The notes: generated from the sequence alone by a model not told the origin. A DNA stretch of 64,000 nucleotides from Gilvimarinus polysaccharolyticus (GCF_001187555.1 NZ_LFIJ01000002.1:284716-348715); one strand, 5' to 3'. Shown: positions 54,395 through 64,000, numbered from the stretch's first letter. Made by a program: numbers and translations.

Positions 54395-57300
54395 TTAACG
54401 GCGTTGAGTAAAACTTTCGGATAACACCAAGTCTTTCAGCATGTCACGCATACCACCACCGTTACGCAGATCTTGGCTAAAAGTTCGAATGATAATTTCA
54501 TCGCTTAGCTCGTTTTCTTCACGACCCACCAAATAGCGATAAAACTGGCGCGCAAAACACGCCTCTCCTTGACCACTGCCGGCAATCAATTCGGCCAATT
54601 CAGCGATCGAATGATACGGCACCGCCTCACTGTCTGGGTCCATAACAGTCTCGGGCGAGTACAAACTTTTAATTGATCCGCTGGCGTCAATTGTTTGAGT
54701 TTCGCCATTACCCAGCGTTTCAATCACCCGATACAACCCTTGGCTGTCGTAACGTTCAAATCCAAACCCAATACCGTCGATAAACTGGTGACAAGCACGG
54801 CAAGCCGGTTCGCTGGTGTGGCGCGATGTAGCGTCGCGGTTGCTGTCATCCGCTTCAAACGTTATATCAAAGTTAGCGGCCGCCGGTGGCGGAAACTCTT
54901 GGCACATCAGCATCTCGCGCACAAATACACCGCGCTTAATAGGCGACGGATTAATCGTGTTAGTGCGCGAGGCTAAAAAGCTCGCGTGTCCCAACAAGCC
55001 TGCGCCAGAGCGTGGGTCGTCGGCCGCATAACTGCGCTGCCCCCAACCGCCGGCTGCAGAGCCGGCAAGATCATAATGATCCGCCACCAGATCATTCGCC
55101 TGGGTGTATTCGGCCAAAAGTAATTCCGAGAACGGCATATTTGATTCAATATTTTCTAAAACAAAACGCACAGTCTCCTCTTTTAACGCTACGACTAAGT
55201 CTGTGTCAGAAATCGCCGGGAACGGGTACTGGTTGTTGATCAGCCAGCCGTTAATAAAGCGCCGTAAACCTTGTTCGGCACGAGCATCATTAAGCACATA
55301 GGTGAATAGACTATTAATATCTATGTCGCCTTCAGTGGCCGCCGCCAACAGTGTTGCATCTGGCGTAGTACCCCAAAAGGTATAGGCCAAAGAAGTCACG
55401 ATTTCATAAGGCGACAGTTGATACAAACCCGACTCTGCATTCAACTGGCCGAGCTCTGAGCGGTACATAAAGTGCGGCGACATTAGCATCGCTTGCAACG
55501 CACTGCGGCCAGCATCATCGGCACTGTACAAAGCAACATAGGCATCCGCCTCGGTGCTCGACAGCGGGCGACGGAATAAACGTTTACCCAAACCATTAAT
55601 GGCGCAACGAGCATCTTGGCAGCCAACCTCTAAACCGTTAAAGGTATAACGAGTTATAGCTTGCTCTGTAAGTTCTTTGGCCACCATTTGATAACCTAAC
55701 GTGCGGTCGTAATCCGAGGTTAGATAAGAAGCCGTGGTAAAATTTCGGTAGCGGCCATCGGTTGGAACGGTATTCATTATTTCTGTTGCGAAATTAATAT
55801 TAAAGATGTCTCTGACGCTATTGAGATATTCCTCTTTTGTCAGTAAGCGCAAGTTCCGTGCATCAATGGCATTGCCCTCGCACTCGGCTCCCGTGCACAC
55901 CTTCTGCTCCCAAGCATCATTGATCATCATGCTAGAGATTTCAAAGGCACACTCACCTTCACTATTACCACTACAGCTAGCGGTATTATCCATAGGCATA
56001 AAGTTGGCAATATAACTGCTCAGTAAACTTTGATTCCACGTGTTATCTAAGTTGTTAACCGCCTTCGCAACACCGCCACTACCATCACTGCCATGACAGC
56101 TTGCGCATTGCGCAGCATAAAGATCACGGCCAGCTTGATACTCGTCGACGCTACCGGTAAATAACGCTTGCAACGATACGTTATGCTCGGGGATCAACAC
56201 CTGGGCTACTGGAGTGCTGAGCGCACCGACAATAAACGCCGCACCATCGCCTTGCCAGCCACTAAATTCGGTCCCCAAGGGGGGCGTATCAGCCGTTACC
56301 GTCACCACGCTACCCTGCGGAAAATCGCGCTCGTTATTAGCGGTACTGCCACCAATAACGGCCAAACGATAAATATCAGCGCCATTAGCATCACCGCCAT
56401 CCCATCGTTGTAACTCGCCATTTTGATAACTAGACGACTCTGAGACATCGATTATATTTTCTGACTGCTCGCCATTATCATTGTTATTAAACACGACGTT
56501 GACGCTACCATTAGGCAGCAAATCAGGCTCGATATAATAGCTCCACCAATTACCGTCATTATCGGCCGTCATTGCTACTCCCGGCCAAGGCGCAAGAGGT
56601 TGATCAACCCCGTTAACGGTTACCCATAAATGGGCGTAAACATTTTCCCAGTTATTGCTATTGTCGTAACGCAATGCCAAGCCCTGCACAGGTGCAATAA
56701 TCTCGGCACTGGCAACCAACTCACCTACTTGCGCGGTAACAGTCCCAGGGCCATCGCCTATCCGGCGCAATATTCCTTGATCATCTACCGTTATCGCATT
56801 AGCGCCTGCGGTTACTTGCCAGCTTGCCAAACCAAACAAATTAACCTTGCTGCCATCGGCTCTTAAGCCGTAAGCCACTAGCTGTTGTTGCGTAGCAACC
56901 GTTACTTGAGCGGGTGAAATAGCGATCGCGGTAACCGCAGTATCAGCCCCGACAACCGTTACATCCGCCGTACTGACATAACCTTCCGCTTGTACCGTTA
57001 CACTCGCCGACCCCACTGCCAAGGCGCGCAACACAACGGTATTACCGGTAATAGATTCCACCTCAAGAATTTCCGGATGACTGGTCGTGGCCGCCGTAAT
57101 GGTATCGACCGCGGCGTTAAAGCCATTGTCGTACACCGCTTCTATTTGCGCGCTAATAGCGTCACCGGGGTTGGTCGTATCATCCATCACAATGCGAAGT
57201 GCAATTTGTTGAGCACCTGCTGCGGTTATCCAATCATTAAAGAATGTGTCGGCTTCAGGATTGGTATAAAGCGTTCCTTTGGGCATACGGTTGCCATCGG

Positions 57301-60300
57301 TAACTTGATAAATATGCAATAAGCTATCGGTGGGGCTAAAAGGTTTTAAACGATACTTGCCACCGGTAGTTTGCACGTTAAGCAGTTTCATATCGGCCAG
57401 CGGTGTATCGTAGCGCAAGTCCATAAAACTGCTGGAGTGACAGTGGGCACAGTTCGTCGCCAGATACGCTTTAGCTCGTTGAGTCTCACTCGCAGTGGTA
57501 TCCTCTAAGGCGCTAAACGCTTGGTAATGATCGGCGCTATCGATACCGCTGGTAAACATTGCAACATAATTAAGTGCATCGATTTGATTATCGATCACGC
57601 CGGCGTAATTAAAATCTCGATTAAGTTGGCGAGTATGCATAGCCAGCGGATCGCGACTACCGTTGCCAGTATGGCACGAACCACAATCGGCGGCCGACTG
57701 CACGGCGCGCTCGCGCCCCTCGGCATCGGTATTGCTAACCGTGGTGGTCTCGGCAACCAAAGTGGCGTCGCTGTGATCGCTATTCCATAAATAATTGGCC
57801 GCTTGCCATTTTCCGTCTTGCTGACGAAACAGCACCGAGGTGGTAAAGGGCACCGAGCTGCCATCGGTCGCGCTCACGGTTTTATGTTTAATCAACACCG
57901 AACCTATCGGTAAACTCCAATCATCGGTTGCCGAAAAGCTTATGGCCTTATCTTTAGGAATTACCATAAAGTGACGCAGCTCGGCGCCATCAAACCAACC
58001 GGGTGAATTAACCTGATACTCGATGACTCCGGTAAGCGGAACCAACGGTTGTAAACTTGCAAACAAACCGGTAGCCGAAAGCTGTGCAGGAATAATGGCC
58101 CGCTCCGCATCATCATCCAGTACACGATAAATCGTCGAATTGCCGCCGTACTCTACACCGTACGTTGATACCAGTAGCGACTCGCCATCAATACCGGTGC
58201 CAAATGAGGCGATGTTTTCAGGAAAGGCATCACTGACTAAAGTTTTAGCCTCTCCATCGGCAATAGCCCATATTTTTTTAGTAACATAATCACCAAAAAC
58301 AAAGCGTCCGCTCAGCCCCGGCAAAGCATTACCACGATAAACAACACCGCCAATAATAGAGCGGCCTACTGGGTGGTTATAGCCTTCCCTTGGTGGCTCA
58401 AAATCGGTGCTGCAATCTTTACTGCTGTCGCCACCTAAATCACCGCGATTATTACTACCTTCGCAGATCGGCCAGCCGTAATTTTTACCTTTTTCAATCA
58501 GATTAACTTCTTCAAAACCAGCTTGTCCGACTTCGGTTTCCCACAGGGTATAAGGTGCCTCGCTATCAAACGCCCAACGCCAAGGGTTGCGATGCCCATA
58601 CGACCAGATTTCTGGGCGAAACCCCGGCACACCGACAAACGGGTTGTCGCTGGGCACTTCATAATATTTACCGTTCAACGCCTGCTCGATTGGGTTAATA
58701 CGAATTATCGTGCCCAATAAATTACTGGTGACTTGGGCGTTGTTATTAGTACGTGGATCTTCTGGGTAAGCGGTGATGGCACTGTGACCGTAAGCGCCAT
58801 CGCCAACACTTAAATAAAGATAGTTGTCCTCGGGACTAAATTGCAGCATGCCGCCTTTATGATCTGGGCCTGGCTGCGCGATACGCAACAGCTCGGTCGC
58901 CGAGCCGGCATTAATGCTGGTGGGGTTATAAGGATCATTAATGCTCCAGCGCTGCAGCACCCCATCTCCAAACTGGCCGTTGGCTTCACGCTCATTATCA
59001 TCGCTACCGTTAATATAATAACCATAAATAAAACCATTGCTGGCGTAATTAGGGTCAAAGGCAATACTTAGCAAACCTTGTTCGTGATAATTTTTAACCT
59101 GAGCCGAAATATCGAGCAGTGTAAGCACATCGGCGGGTGTTACTGTTGCTGTATCGGGAAACGCGTAAATAACCCCAGGCTTATCTACCACAAACATTAA
59201 ACCGCTGATGGGCTCGGGGATAATCATCACCGGCGACATAAACTGATTGGTCAAATTAGGGTAGGCAACTTCAAAGCGATAGTTACCCTGAGAGACGCTA
59301 CCTTCAATAGGCAAATTATGTGGCTGTGCCAACAGCAGCCGCTCGCTCATCCCCGGCGCACTGCCGTCTGCAATAACTGTCACCTGCAAAACGTCGCTAT
59401 CCGTGACGCCATTGGCCGCCATTAACGTTAAGGTCACGGTATACTCACCTGCGCGGGTAAAAACTGGGCTCGTCACCTGCTCGCCAATTAACGTATCAGG
59501 CCACTCATCACTACTCCAGCGAGCCTCTTGATAAACACCACTGGAGCCCAGAGCCGACAAATTAACGCTCGAACCAATCGATATCACCCGATCTTCACCG
59601 GCATTAGCCAATGGCTTTTGATCGCCCAACGACACGCCGCATTCAGCCAACGCGCGCCAACCCTGCGCGGTGTAACACGCGTTAGTTGTAAACGTTAAAT
59701 CTGGTGTTTGCTGCGCATCGGCATTATTAAAAATAACATTCACCGACTCCGGCATCACACCGAGTAAATAAGGGGTTAAATCAAAACAATAAACCTCACC
59801 CACCTGTGTCATTGCATCGCCAGGCCAACCCGAAGTTGCGGTTAATGATCCGGCTGGAGCCGCATCCCACAGGTAAATATGAGGAGCCTGATAATGATCA
59901 GGGTTGCTAAAACACACACTGTTGGCATTAACCTGATCCGCCACCGGAGCAGGATCAACCGTTAGCAAGAAGCTATCACTGGCCAGCGCATCGGCGCTTG
60001 AAATCGCCGTGGCGGTGACGGTATAACTACCCGCCACAGTTAGTGCTGGCGAGTTAATCAAGTTACCTGACAAGACCCCGTCCCAAGCATCACTGGACCA
60101 TTCAAGAGTGCTGATAGCGCCATTGCTGGGGTTTGCACTTAAAGTAACAATGCCTCCCGCCTCAACGTTAAGGTCAGCCCCAACATCCAGAGTAAACTCT
60201 GGCTCCTCTGGGTTAAAACCACACGATGTTAAGCTTTGCCATTGATTATCATTAAAACAAGCCGCCTCATTAAATAATAAATCGTCGGTTTGTTGCCCGG

Positions 60301-60889
60301 CATTATTATGAAATATCACATTTATACTGTTAGGTTTAATATCGCCCTGCAGTAAAGGCATCAAATCAAAACACAGATAGTTATCAATTTTTGTCAACGG
60401 GTAACCGGGCCACTGATCCAAGTTAGTGACAGACTGAACCGGATTGGCATTCCATAGGTAAACGTAACCTTGGGCAAAGTTATCGGGATTGTCATAGCAT
60501 ATAGCGTGCTCTGCTATCGGGGTTGCAGGAGCAGTCGCGAGCTTCGTTAAAGTGATGGCGTGATTGTTATCATTAAAACTAATCTGGTAACGACCTTCTC
60601 CCTGCGTCACTAAATAATCATTCGCAGGGTAAGCTTCACTCCAGTTATCAAACCGCGTTATTTTAAATCGTGGATTGTCGGTGGAAAAAGTTTGGGTTGT
60701 CTGCCACGTTTGGGTTGTAGCGTTATAATCTAGCGCCGCAACCTCCCAGTTATTAGCGGTCCCTCTAAAGTAGGCGTTATCCCACAACTGAGCTTTTGCT
60801 GGCATGGCCAGAAAAAAAGTAAACAGCAGTGCCAACAAAGCCAAATGCGGGCGCAAGGTGGGCGTAATCATGCGATTGTCGTCAATCAT
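54395..60889 (-). CDS. giant secreted multidomain protein: carbohydrate-binding modules, PQQ-type sugar dehydrogenase, c-type haems, DUF1587-DUF1585 block
   Basis: 2164 residues. Order as read: signal peptide (about 1-33, ending AKA); a starch-binding-like module (34-117, FRGTANNWEVAAL ... FKITRFDNW); a Tyr/Trp-rich CBM-like repeat seen three times (about 125-230, 325-420 and 1400-1493; for example YVYLWNANP, HIYLWDAAP, YAHLWV, each with a VNVIFNN-like end); PKD-like domains (about 232-315 and 425-510); a glucose/sorbosone dehydrogenase propeller (about 530-925); an SO2930-type dihaem region with CGSCH (about 1067) and CAHCH (about 1145); a BIG2-like domain (about 1313-1400); a bacterial repeat (about 1503-1580); a cytochrome c with CASCH (about 1595); then DUF1587 (about 1678), DUF1595, DUF1592, DUF1588 with CRACH (about 2029), and DUF1585 to the end. 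Probably oxidises bound polysaccharide ends and passes electrons through its haems; this is inference. Operon with DUF1552. Confidence 0.85.
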   Translation of the reverse strand: MIDDNRMITPTLRPHLALLALLFTFFLAMPAKAQLWDNAYFRGTANNWEVAALDYNATTQTWQTTQTFSTDNPRFKITRFDNWSEAYPANDYLVTQGEGRYQISFNDNNHAITLTKLATAPATPIAEHAICYDNPDNFAQGYVYLWNANPVQSVTNLDQWPGYPLTKIDNYLCFDLMPLLQGDIKPNSINVIFHNNAGQQTDDLLFNEAACFNDNQWQSLTSCGFNPEEPEFTLDVGADLNVEAGGIVTLSANPSNGAISTLEWSSDAWDGVLSGNLINSPALTVAGSYTVTATAISSADALASDSFLLTVDPAPVADQVNANSVCFSNPDHYQAPHIYLWDAAPAGSLTATSGWPGDAMTQVGEVYCFDLTPYLLGVMPESVNVIFNNADAQQTPDLTFTTNACYTAQGWRALAECGVSLGDQKPLANAGEDRVISIGSSVNLSALGSSGVYQEARWSSDEWPDTLIGEQVTSPVFTRAGEYTVTLTLMAANGVTDSDVLQVTVIADGSAPGMSERLLLAQPHNLPIEGSVSQGNYRFEVAYPNLTNQFMSPVMIIPEPISGLMFVVDKPGVIYAFPDTATVTPADVLTLLDISAQVKNYHEQGLLSIAFDPNYASNGFIYGYYINGSDDNEREANGQFGDGVLQRWSINDPYNPTSINAGSATELLRIAQPGPDHKGGMLQFSPEDNYLYLSVGDGAYGHSAITAYPEDPRTNNNAQVTSNLLGTIIRINPIEQALNGKYYEVPSDNPFVGVPGFRPEIWSYGHRNPWRWAFDSEAPYTLWETEVGQAGFEEVNLIEKGKNYGWPICEGSNNRGDLGGDSSKDCSTDFEPPREGYNHPVGRSIIGGVVYRGNALPGLSGRFVFGDYVTKKIWAIADGEAKTLVSDAFPENIASFGTGIDGESLLVSTYGVEYGGNSTIYRVLDDDAERAIIPAQLSATGLFASLQPLVPLTGVIEYQVNSPGWFDGAELRHFMVIPKDKAISFSATDDWSLPIGSVLIKHKTVSATDGSSVPFTTSVLFRQQDGKWQAANYLWNSDHSDATLVAETTTVSNTDAEGRERAVQSAADCGSCHTGNGSRDPLAMHTRQLNRDFNYAGVIDNQIDALNYVAMFTSGIDSADHYQAFSALEDTTASETQRAKAYLATNCAHCHSSSFMDLRYDTPLADMKLLNVQTTGGKYRLKPFSPTDSLLHIYQVTDGNRMPKGTLYTNPEADTFFNDWITAAGAQQIALRIVMDDTTNPGDAISAQIEAVYDNGFNAAVDTITAATTSHPEILEVESITGNTVVLRALAVGSASVTVQAEGYVSTADVTVVGADTAVTAIAISPAQVTVATQQQLVAYGLRADGSKVNLFGLASWQVTAGANAITVDDQGILRRIGDGPGTVTAQVGELVASAEIIAPVQGLALRYDNSNNWENVYAHLWVTVNGVDQPLAPWPGVAMTADNDGNWWSYYIEPDLLPNGSVNVVFNNNDNGEQSENIIDVSESSSYQNGELQRWDGGDANGADIYRLAVIGGSTANNERDFPQGSVVTVTADTPPLGTEFSGWQGDGAAFIVGALSTPVAQVLIPEHNVSLQALFTGSVDEYQAGRDLYAAQCASCHGSDGSGGVAKAVNNLDNTWNQSLLSSYIANFMPMDNTASCSGNSEGECAFEISSMMINDAWEQKVCTGAECEGNAIDARNLRLLTKEEYLNSVRDIFNINFATEIMNTVPTDGRYRNFTTASYLTSDYDRTLGYQMVAKELTEQAITRYTFNGLEVGCQDARCAINGLGKRLFRRPLSSTEADAYVALYSADDAGRSALQAMLMSPHFMYRSELGQLNAESGLYQLSPYEIVTSLAYTFWGTTPDATLLAAATEGDIDINSLFTYVLNDARAEQGLRRFINGWLINNQYPFPAISDTDLVVALKEETVRFVLENIESNMPFSELLLAEYTQANDLVADHYDLAGSAAGGWGQRSYAADDPRSGAGLLGHASFLASRTNTINPSPIKRGVFVREMLMCQEFPPPAAANFDITFEADDSNRDATSRHTSEPACRACHQFIDGIGFGFERYDSQGLYRVIETLGNGETQTIDASGSIKSLYSPETVMDPDSEAVPYHSIAELAELIAGSGQGEACFARQFYRYLVGREENELSDEIIIRTFSQDLRNGGGMRDMLKDLVLSESFTQRR

Positions 60890-61448
60890 AGCAATCTATC
60901 CAGTTTTATTATGAGCACTCAACGAGCACCATTATTGGAATAACGCGCCAAACTTTAAGCGCATAAAATTACTTATGCTCGCGAAAATCAACAGCTAATA
61001 ATTTTTAGGCGCGAGCTTACCTACACTAAATTCTTGTATACAGAATTCAGTCTTTCGAGCGTTTTATCAGTTATGCTTCTATTACTATTCTATAGAAACG
61101 CAACAGATATAAATTTATTGCAAAAAAGTCGTCAGCAAGAAAGGGGCAGACAAGTGCTCTGGGGGGAAATAAAGATTTTTGATATATTCATGTTAGCCCT
61201 CATTATTATTAGTGGCTTCGTTTAATATCTCGGCGCTATTTAGCCTATGGAACTAGATTATTGATAGAACAGTTTTTGTTCAATATGAATACGTATGCAG
61301 AAAATTTAAACAAGGTTATTGTCGGGTAGACCTTAAGGCATAATTAACATTTAACGAACAACAAAAATCCTTATGGCGCAATAATATTACCGCCACAAAG
61401 ATTTAAGTAATTTTTTAATAATAACCATAAAATATGGCGTTTTATTGG
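60890..61448. other. 560-bp intergenic region upstream of the giant protein gene
   Basis: Between two minus-strand genes. It holds the GAATACGTATGCA motif at 61287-61299 and should hold the promoter of the 54395-60889 gene. A 63-codon plus-strand frame at 61034 starts with TTG and has no ribosome binding site, so it is not called. AT-rich otherwise. Confidence 0.45.
61287..61299. promoter_or_regulatory. GAATACGTATGCA motif, candidate LacI-type operator
   Basis: Exact second copy of the 13-mer found in the inverted repeat at 52940-52981. Position about 400 bp before the giant protein gene. Regulator unknown; a maltose/starch regulator of the LacI family would fit the neighbouring GH13 gene. 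Confidence 0.35.
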
Positions 61449-63284
61449 CTATTGCAATTCAATTATCTGTGAGCTCATAGGTGCCAACCTCAACGATTCT
61501 GTAAGTTTAACTAACTTATCACTCATAACATCCACACCTTTATTTGATCCTGCCAATAAATCAGAAAACCGGTCTAACTTTAACTCACGAGCTTTATCAC
61601 TATGATTAATAATAGTCATGACTTCCGATTTTTCAGCAATATTAAAATATACATAAACGCCATTTTGGGGAGCATAGTGCACTAAGCGTCCTTCGGTAAT
61701 AGCCGCGTTATTTTTACGCCAATTTAATAATTTACGTAAAAGATCTTGTGCGCGCTTAGAATCTTTACTCAACCCCTTAGCGGTAAAAGCATTAATCTTG
61801 TCATCGGGCCACCCGCCAGGAAAATCTGTGCGAATAACGCCATGATCTTCAGTGCCTGGATTGGTCATTAAAATTTCTGTACCGTAATAAATTTGCGGAA
61901 TTCCACGAGTTGTTAACAAATACACCATCGCCTGTTGCCAGAGGTCGTAGTTTTCATTCAATTGAGTATAAATTCGGCTCATATCATGATTATCGGCAAA
62001 CACAACTAAGTTATCTGGATTAGGGTATAAGAAATCGTTGCTTAATGCTTCGTACAACTCGATCATCCCTTCACCCCAGCTTTCTTCATGGGTTAGCGCA
62101 TTAATAAGCGCCGTCTGCAAAGAAAAGTCCATTAAACTTGGCAGCTGAGGTTGGTAGCCATCGGGGTTATGCTTGCCCGTCTGCCAATAAGAGACAATCG
62201 CAGGGTTGTTAGACCACTCTTCACCGACGATATTAAAATTGGGGTATTCGGCCATGACACGCTCACCCCAAGCGACTAAAAAGTTTTTATCGGGGTAGGA
62301 GTAAGTATCCACCCGCACACCACTTAAGCCCGCATATTCGATCCACCACAGACTGTTTTGAATCAAGTATTCTGCCATAAACTCGTTGCGCTGATTTAAG
62401 TCTGGCATGGTTGGCACGAACCAACCATCGGTGAATTGTCGAGTATCGCTGGCGGCTGCGTGCGGATCGCGTAAAGTAGTGCGGCGGTGTGTCGTGGGCG
62501 AGAACTCACCGGAAAAATTAATCCAGTCAGTAAAAGGCGCATCAGCCATCCACCAATGCTCCGAGCCGCAGTGGTTAAGCACAACATCCATAATCAGACC
62601 AACGCCTTGCTGACGTGCCTGTTGCGCCAACGCCAGATATTGATCGTTGCTGCCAAAGCGCGGATCAACCCGATAAAAATCTGTGATGGCGTAACCGTGG
62701 TAAGAATATTCTGGCTGAGCATTTTCTAACACGGGATTGAGCCACAACTGAGTAAAACCCATATCACTGATGTAATCGAGGTGATTCATAATGCCGGCTA
62801 AATCACCGCCATGACGGCCGCCGGGCGCATCGCGGGTAAGACCTTCTGCTAGACTGGCAACACTGTCGTTACTGGGGTTACCATTAGCAAAACGATCAGG
62901 GGTGATCAGGTAAATAACATCTTTAGCAGAAAAACCTTGGCGCTTAGCCGAGTCGTCGACCCGAGCTTGCAGCGAATACGGCCAGCGGGTGGTCAATGTT
63001 TCGCCCTGGTAAAATTCTAGTGTCATTTCGCCGACAGCGGCATCGGGGTCGATACGTAAATCAATAAATAAATAATTAGGGCTATCGGCTTTATGTACAT
63101 TAACGACACTAACCCCAGGATGGTCGAGCTTAGGCTGCAGTTGACCGATATTCTTGCCGTGCACCAAAAGCTGCAACTTGGCACTGTCCATACCTACCCA
63201 CCACGACGGCGGCTCGACTCTATCGATGCCATTAGCAAAAGCCAACAGCGGCATTAGTACTGTTAATACAAGCCAATATTTCAT
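61449..63284 (-). CDS. secreted GH13 alpha-amylase-family enzyme (neopullulanase/cyclomaltodextrinase type)
   Basis: A 611-residue secreted enzyme (signal MKYWLVLTVLMPLLAFA). N-terminal immunoglobulin-like domain with RVEPPSWWVGM, the mark of the SusA/cyclomaltodextrinase N-domain. Then the GH13 barrel (about 120-520): LITPDRFANGN, DVVLNHCGSEH (region I), GVRVDTYSY with nucleophile D326, IVGEEW with acid/base E355, VFADNHDMS (third Asp). A C-terminal beta-domain closes the protein. It cleaves alpha-1,4-glucans, cyclodextrins or pullulan. It lies downstream of a TonB receptor gene and upstream of the giant CBM/haem protein gene, all on the minus strand: a starch-use locus. Confidence 0.93.
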   Translation of the reverse strand: MKYWLVLTVLMPLLAFANGIDRVEPPSWWVGMDSAKLQLLVHGKNIGQLQPKLDHPGVSVVNVHKADSPNYLFIDLRIDPDAAVGEMTLEFYQGETLTTRWPYSLQARVDDSAKRQGFSAKDVIYLITPDRFANGNPSNDSVASLAEGLTRDAPGGRHGGDLAGIMNHLDYISDMGFTQLWLNPVLENAQPEYSYHGYAITDFYRVDPRFGSNDQYLALAQQARQQGVGLIMDVVLNHCGSEHWWMADAPFTDWINFSGEFSPTTHRRTTLRDPHAAASDTRQFTDGWFVPTMPDLNQRNEFMAEYLIQNSLWWIEYAGLSGVRVDTYSYPDKNFLVAWGERVMAEYPNFNIVGEEWSNNPAIVSYWQTGKHNPDGYQPQLPSLMDFSLQTALINALTHEESWGEGMIELYEALSNDFLYPNPDNLVVFADNHDMSRIYTQLNENYDLWQQAMVYLLTTRGIPQIYYGTEILMTNPGTEDHGVIRTDFPGGWPDDKINAFTAKGLSKDSKRAQDLLRKLLNWRKNNAAITEGRLVHYAPQNGVYVYFNIAEKSEVMTIINHSDKARELKLDRFSDLLAGSNKGVDVMSDKLVKLTESLRLAPMSSQIIELQ

Positions 63285-63305
63285 GCTATTACCTATTATT
63301 TAAAC

Positions 63306-63341
63306 AAAAAAATGCCGGCACTGTTTTATACAGAGCCGGCA
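63306..63341 (-). terminator. Rho-independent terminator after the partial TonB receptor gene
   Basis: TGCCGGC/GCCGGCA arms (63313-63341) with an inner CTGT/ACAG extension, followed on the minus strand by seven Ts. It separates the receptor from the amylase gene. Confidence 0.82.
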
Positions 63342-63382
63342 AAGATTACCACATAAGGGGATAAAACATTACGCGCTAGAGA

Positions 63383-64000
63383 TTAAAACGAGTAGTTAAC
63401 ACCTGCAAATATTTGACGTCCATAATAGTTAACATTACCGGTTTGCGCCGACTCACCAAAATAAGTCAAAGACGGTTCATCGGTTAAGTTACTGATTTGG
63501 AAATTAACACTTAAACCGCTATCAAACGAGTAAGACGCCTGATAGTTCAGTATGGTCTCTTCCGCGTAATAGACGTTTTGTGGGTTCTCGGCCATCACTT
63601 CTTCATTAACAAATGCATCGCGGTAGTTAACGGATAAGCGTGTCGAGAAACCTTCGTAATCATAAAACAAGGTCCCAGTAAACACGTTAGGTGCAAGCCC
63701 AGGCAGGGTTGCATCCCAGCCAACGGCGCCGCTAGAGATGATGTTTTCCACTTCGCTTTCTGTATATGAGTAACTACCGGTAAAGCCCAAACCAGACAAT
63801 GCACCAGGTAAGAAATCGAAAGCTTGGTTATAACCTAATTCAATACCGCGAATGTAACCGCCTTTGTCGTTGTTAACCGCCGTTTGATACTCACCATTGG
63901 CAAAAGCCTCACCGGTCGTCGGATCGGTAGGTACTAAGATACCGTTATCCGCGAAAGGATAGTTGTAGATGGTGGAATCTTCGATAAACGATTCAATATC
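63383..64000 (-). CDS. TonB-dependent receptor, C-terminal part (runs off window)
   Basis: The minus-strand frame is open from the window edge to the stop at 63383, giving the last 205 residues or so of a TonB-dependent receptor. Seen: EAFANGEYQTAVNNDKGGYIRGIELGYNQAF (typical late-barrel segment), NVFTGTLFYDYEGFSTRLSVNYRD, LNYQASYSFDSGLSVNFQISNLTDEPSLTYFG and the terminal strand RQIFAGVNYSF. Such endings are typical of carbohydrate receptors of the Caulobacter/Alteromonas type. Next to a GH13 enzyme, it probably imports maltodextrins. The start lies outside the window. Confidence 0.88.
   Translation of the reverse strand, partial: DIESFIEDSTIYNYPFADNGILVPTDPTTGEAFANGEYQTAVNNDKGGYIRGIELGYNQAFDFLPGALSGLGFTGSYSYTESEVENIISSGAVGWDATLPGLAPNVFTGTLFYDYEGFSTRLSVNYRDAFVNEEVMAENPQNVYYAEETILNYQASYSFDSGLSVNFQISNLTDEPSLTYFGESAQTGNVNYYGRQIFAGVNYSF

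Noticed and set aside
61034-61225. 63-codon plus-strand ORF upstream of the giant protein gene
   Set aside because: It starts with TTG without a ribosome binding site and lies in AT-rich promoter DNA; apparent hydrophobic segments arise easily from AT-rich sequence.

Overview
The window looks like chromosome of a marine or plant-associated, polysaccharide-degrading gammaproteobacterium, probably a Cellvibrionaceae-type organism. The grounds are the gammaproteobacterial gene order lptM-lysA-dapF-DUF484-xerC, a PhoB/PhoR plus pst cluster with clear Pho boxes, many secreted glycoside hydrolases, and large TonB-dependent receptors. The taxonomic placement is inference. I saw no rRNA, tRNA or CRISPR array.

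Layout. 1-12.4 kb is a xylan/xylose/glucuronate region: a GH3 glycosidase, a xylB-epimerase-xylA operon, a divergent Nudix-type regulator, a small lipoprotein, a GNAT protein, a D-mannonate dehydratase and a GH43 lipoprotein. Three copies of one 27-bp inverted repeat (arms ATCTTATRGT/ACYATAAGAT, 7-bp spacer) mark a likely local regulon of the Nudix regulator. 12.7-14.9 kb holds a DEAD-box helicase facing a Rho-like ATPase that lacks the usual N-terminal RNA-binding domain.

14.95-24.3 kb is a chromosomal integron. The integrase gene intI (23333-24313, +) sits behind a LexA box. An attI/leader region with repeats and a candidate cassette promoter follows. Small minus-strand cassettes then run towards lower coordinates, separated by VCR-like attC sites (TAACAA ... 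GCGTTA). Cassette products include DUF2867, MAPEG plus TetR, DUF4253, DUF1801 and several unknown proteins. One attC has been hit twice: an IS110-family element sits in its R'' core and an IS1182-family element in its R' core. The far end of the array carries a truncated group II intron next to a broken cassette gene.

24.6-27.6 kb is a small membrane/lipid operon (PAP2 phosphatase, DUF1206, lipid kinase, helical-bundle protein). 27.9-43.4 kb is the phosphate region: phoU-pstB-pstA-pstC, pstS, a secreted protein, a TonB receptor plus beta-helix-like lipoprotein pair, and phoB-phoR, with Pho boxes before pstS, pstC and phoB and a weaker array before the lipoprotein. 43.4-48.6 kb is a five-gene ABC exporter operon with three different periplasmic adaptors. 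48.8-52.8 kb is the lptM-lysA-dapF-DUF484-xerC housekeeping group.

53-64 kb is an unusual oxidative and starch-like region: a DUF1552 protein; a 2164-residue secreted protein joining carbohydrate-binding-like modules, a glucose/sorbosone (PQQ-type) dehydrogenase domain, four CxxCH haem motifs and the planctomycete-type DUF1587/1595/1592/1588/1585 block; a GH13 alpha-amylase-family enzyme; and the C-terminus of another TonB receptor that runs off the window.
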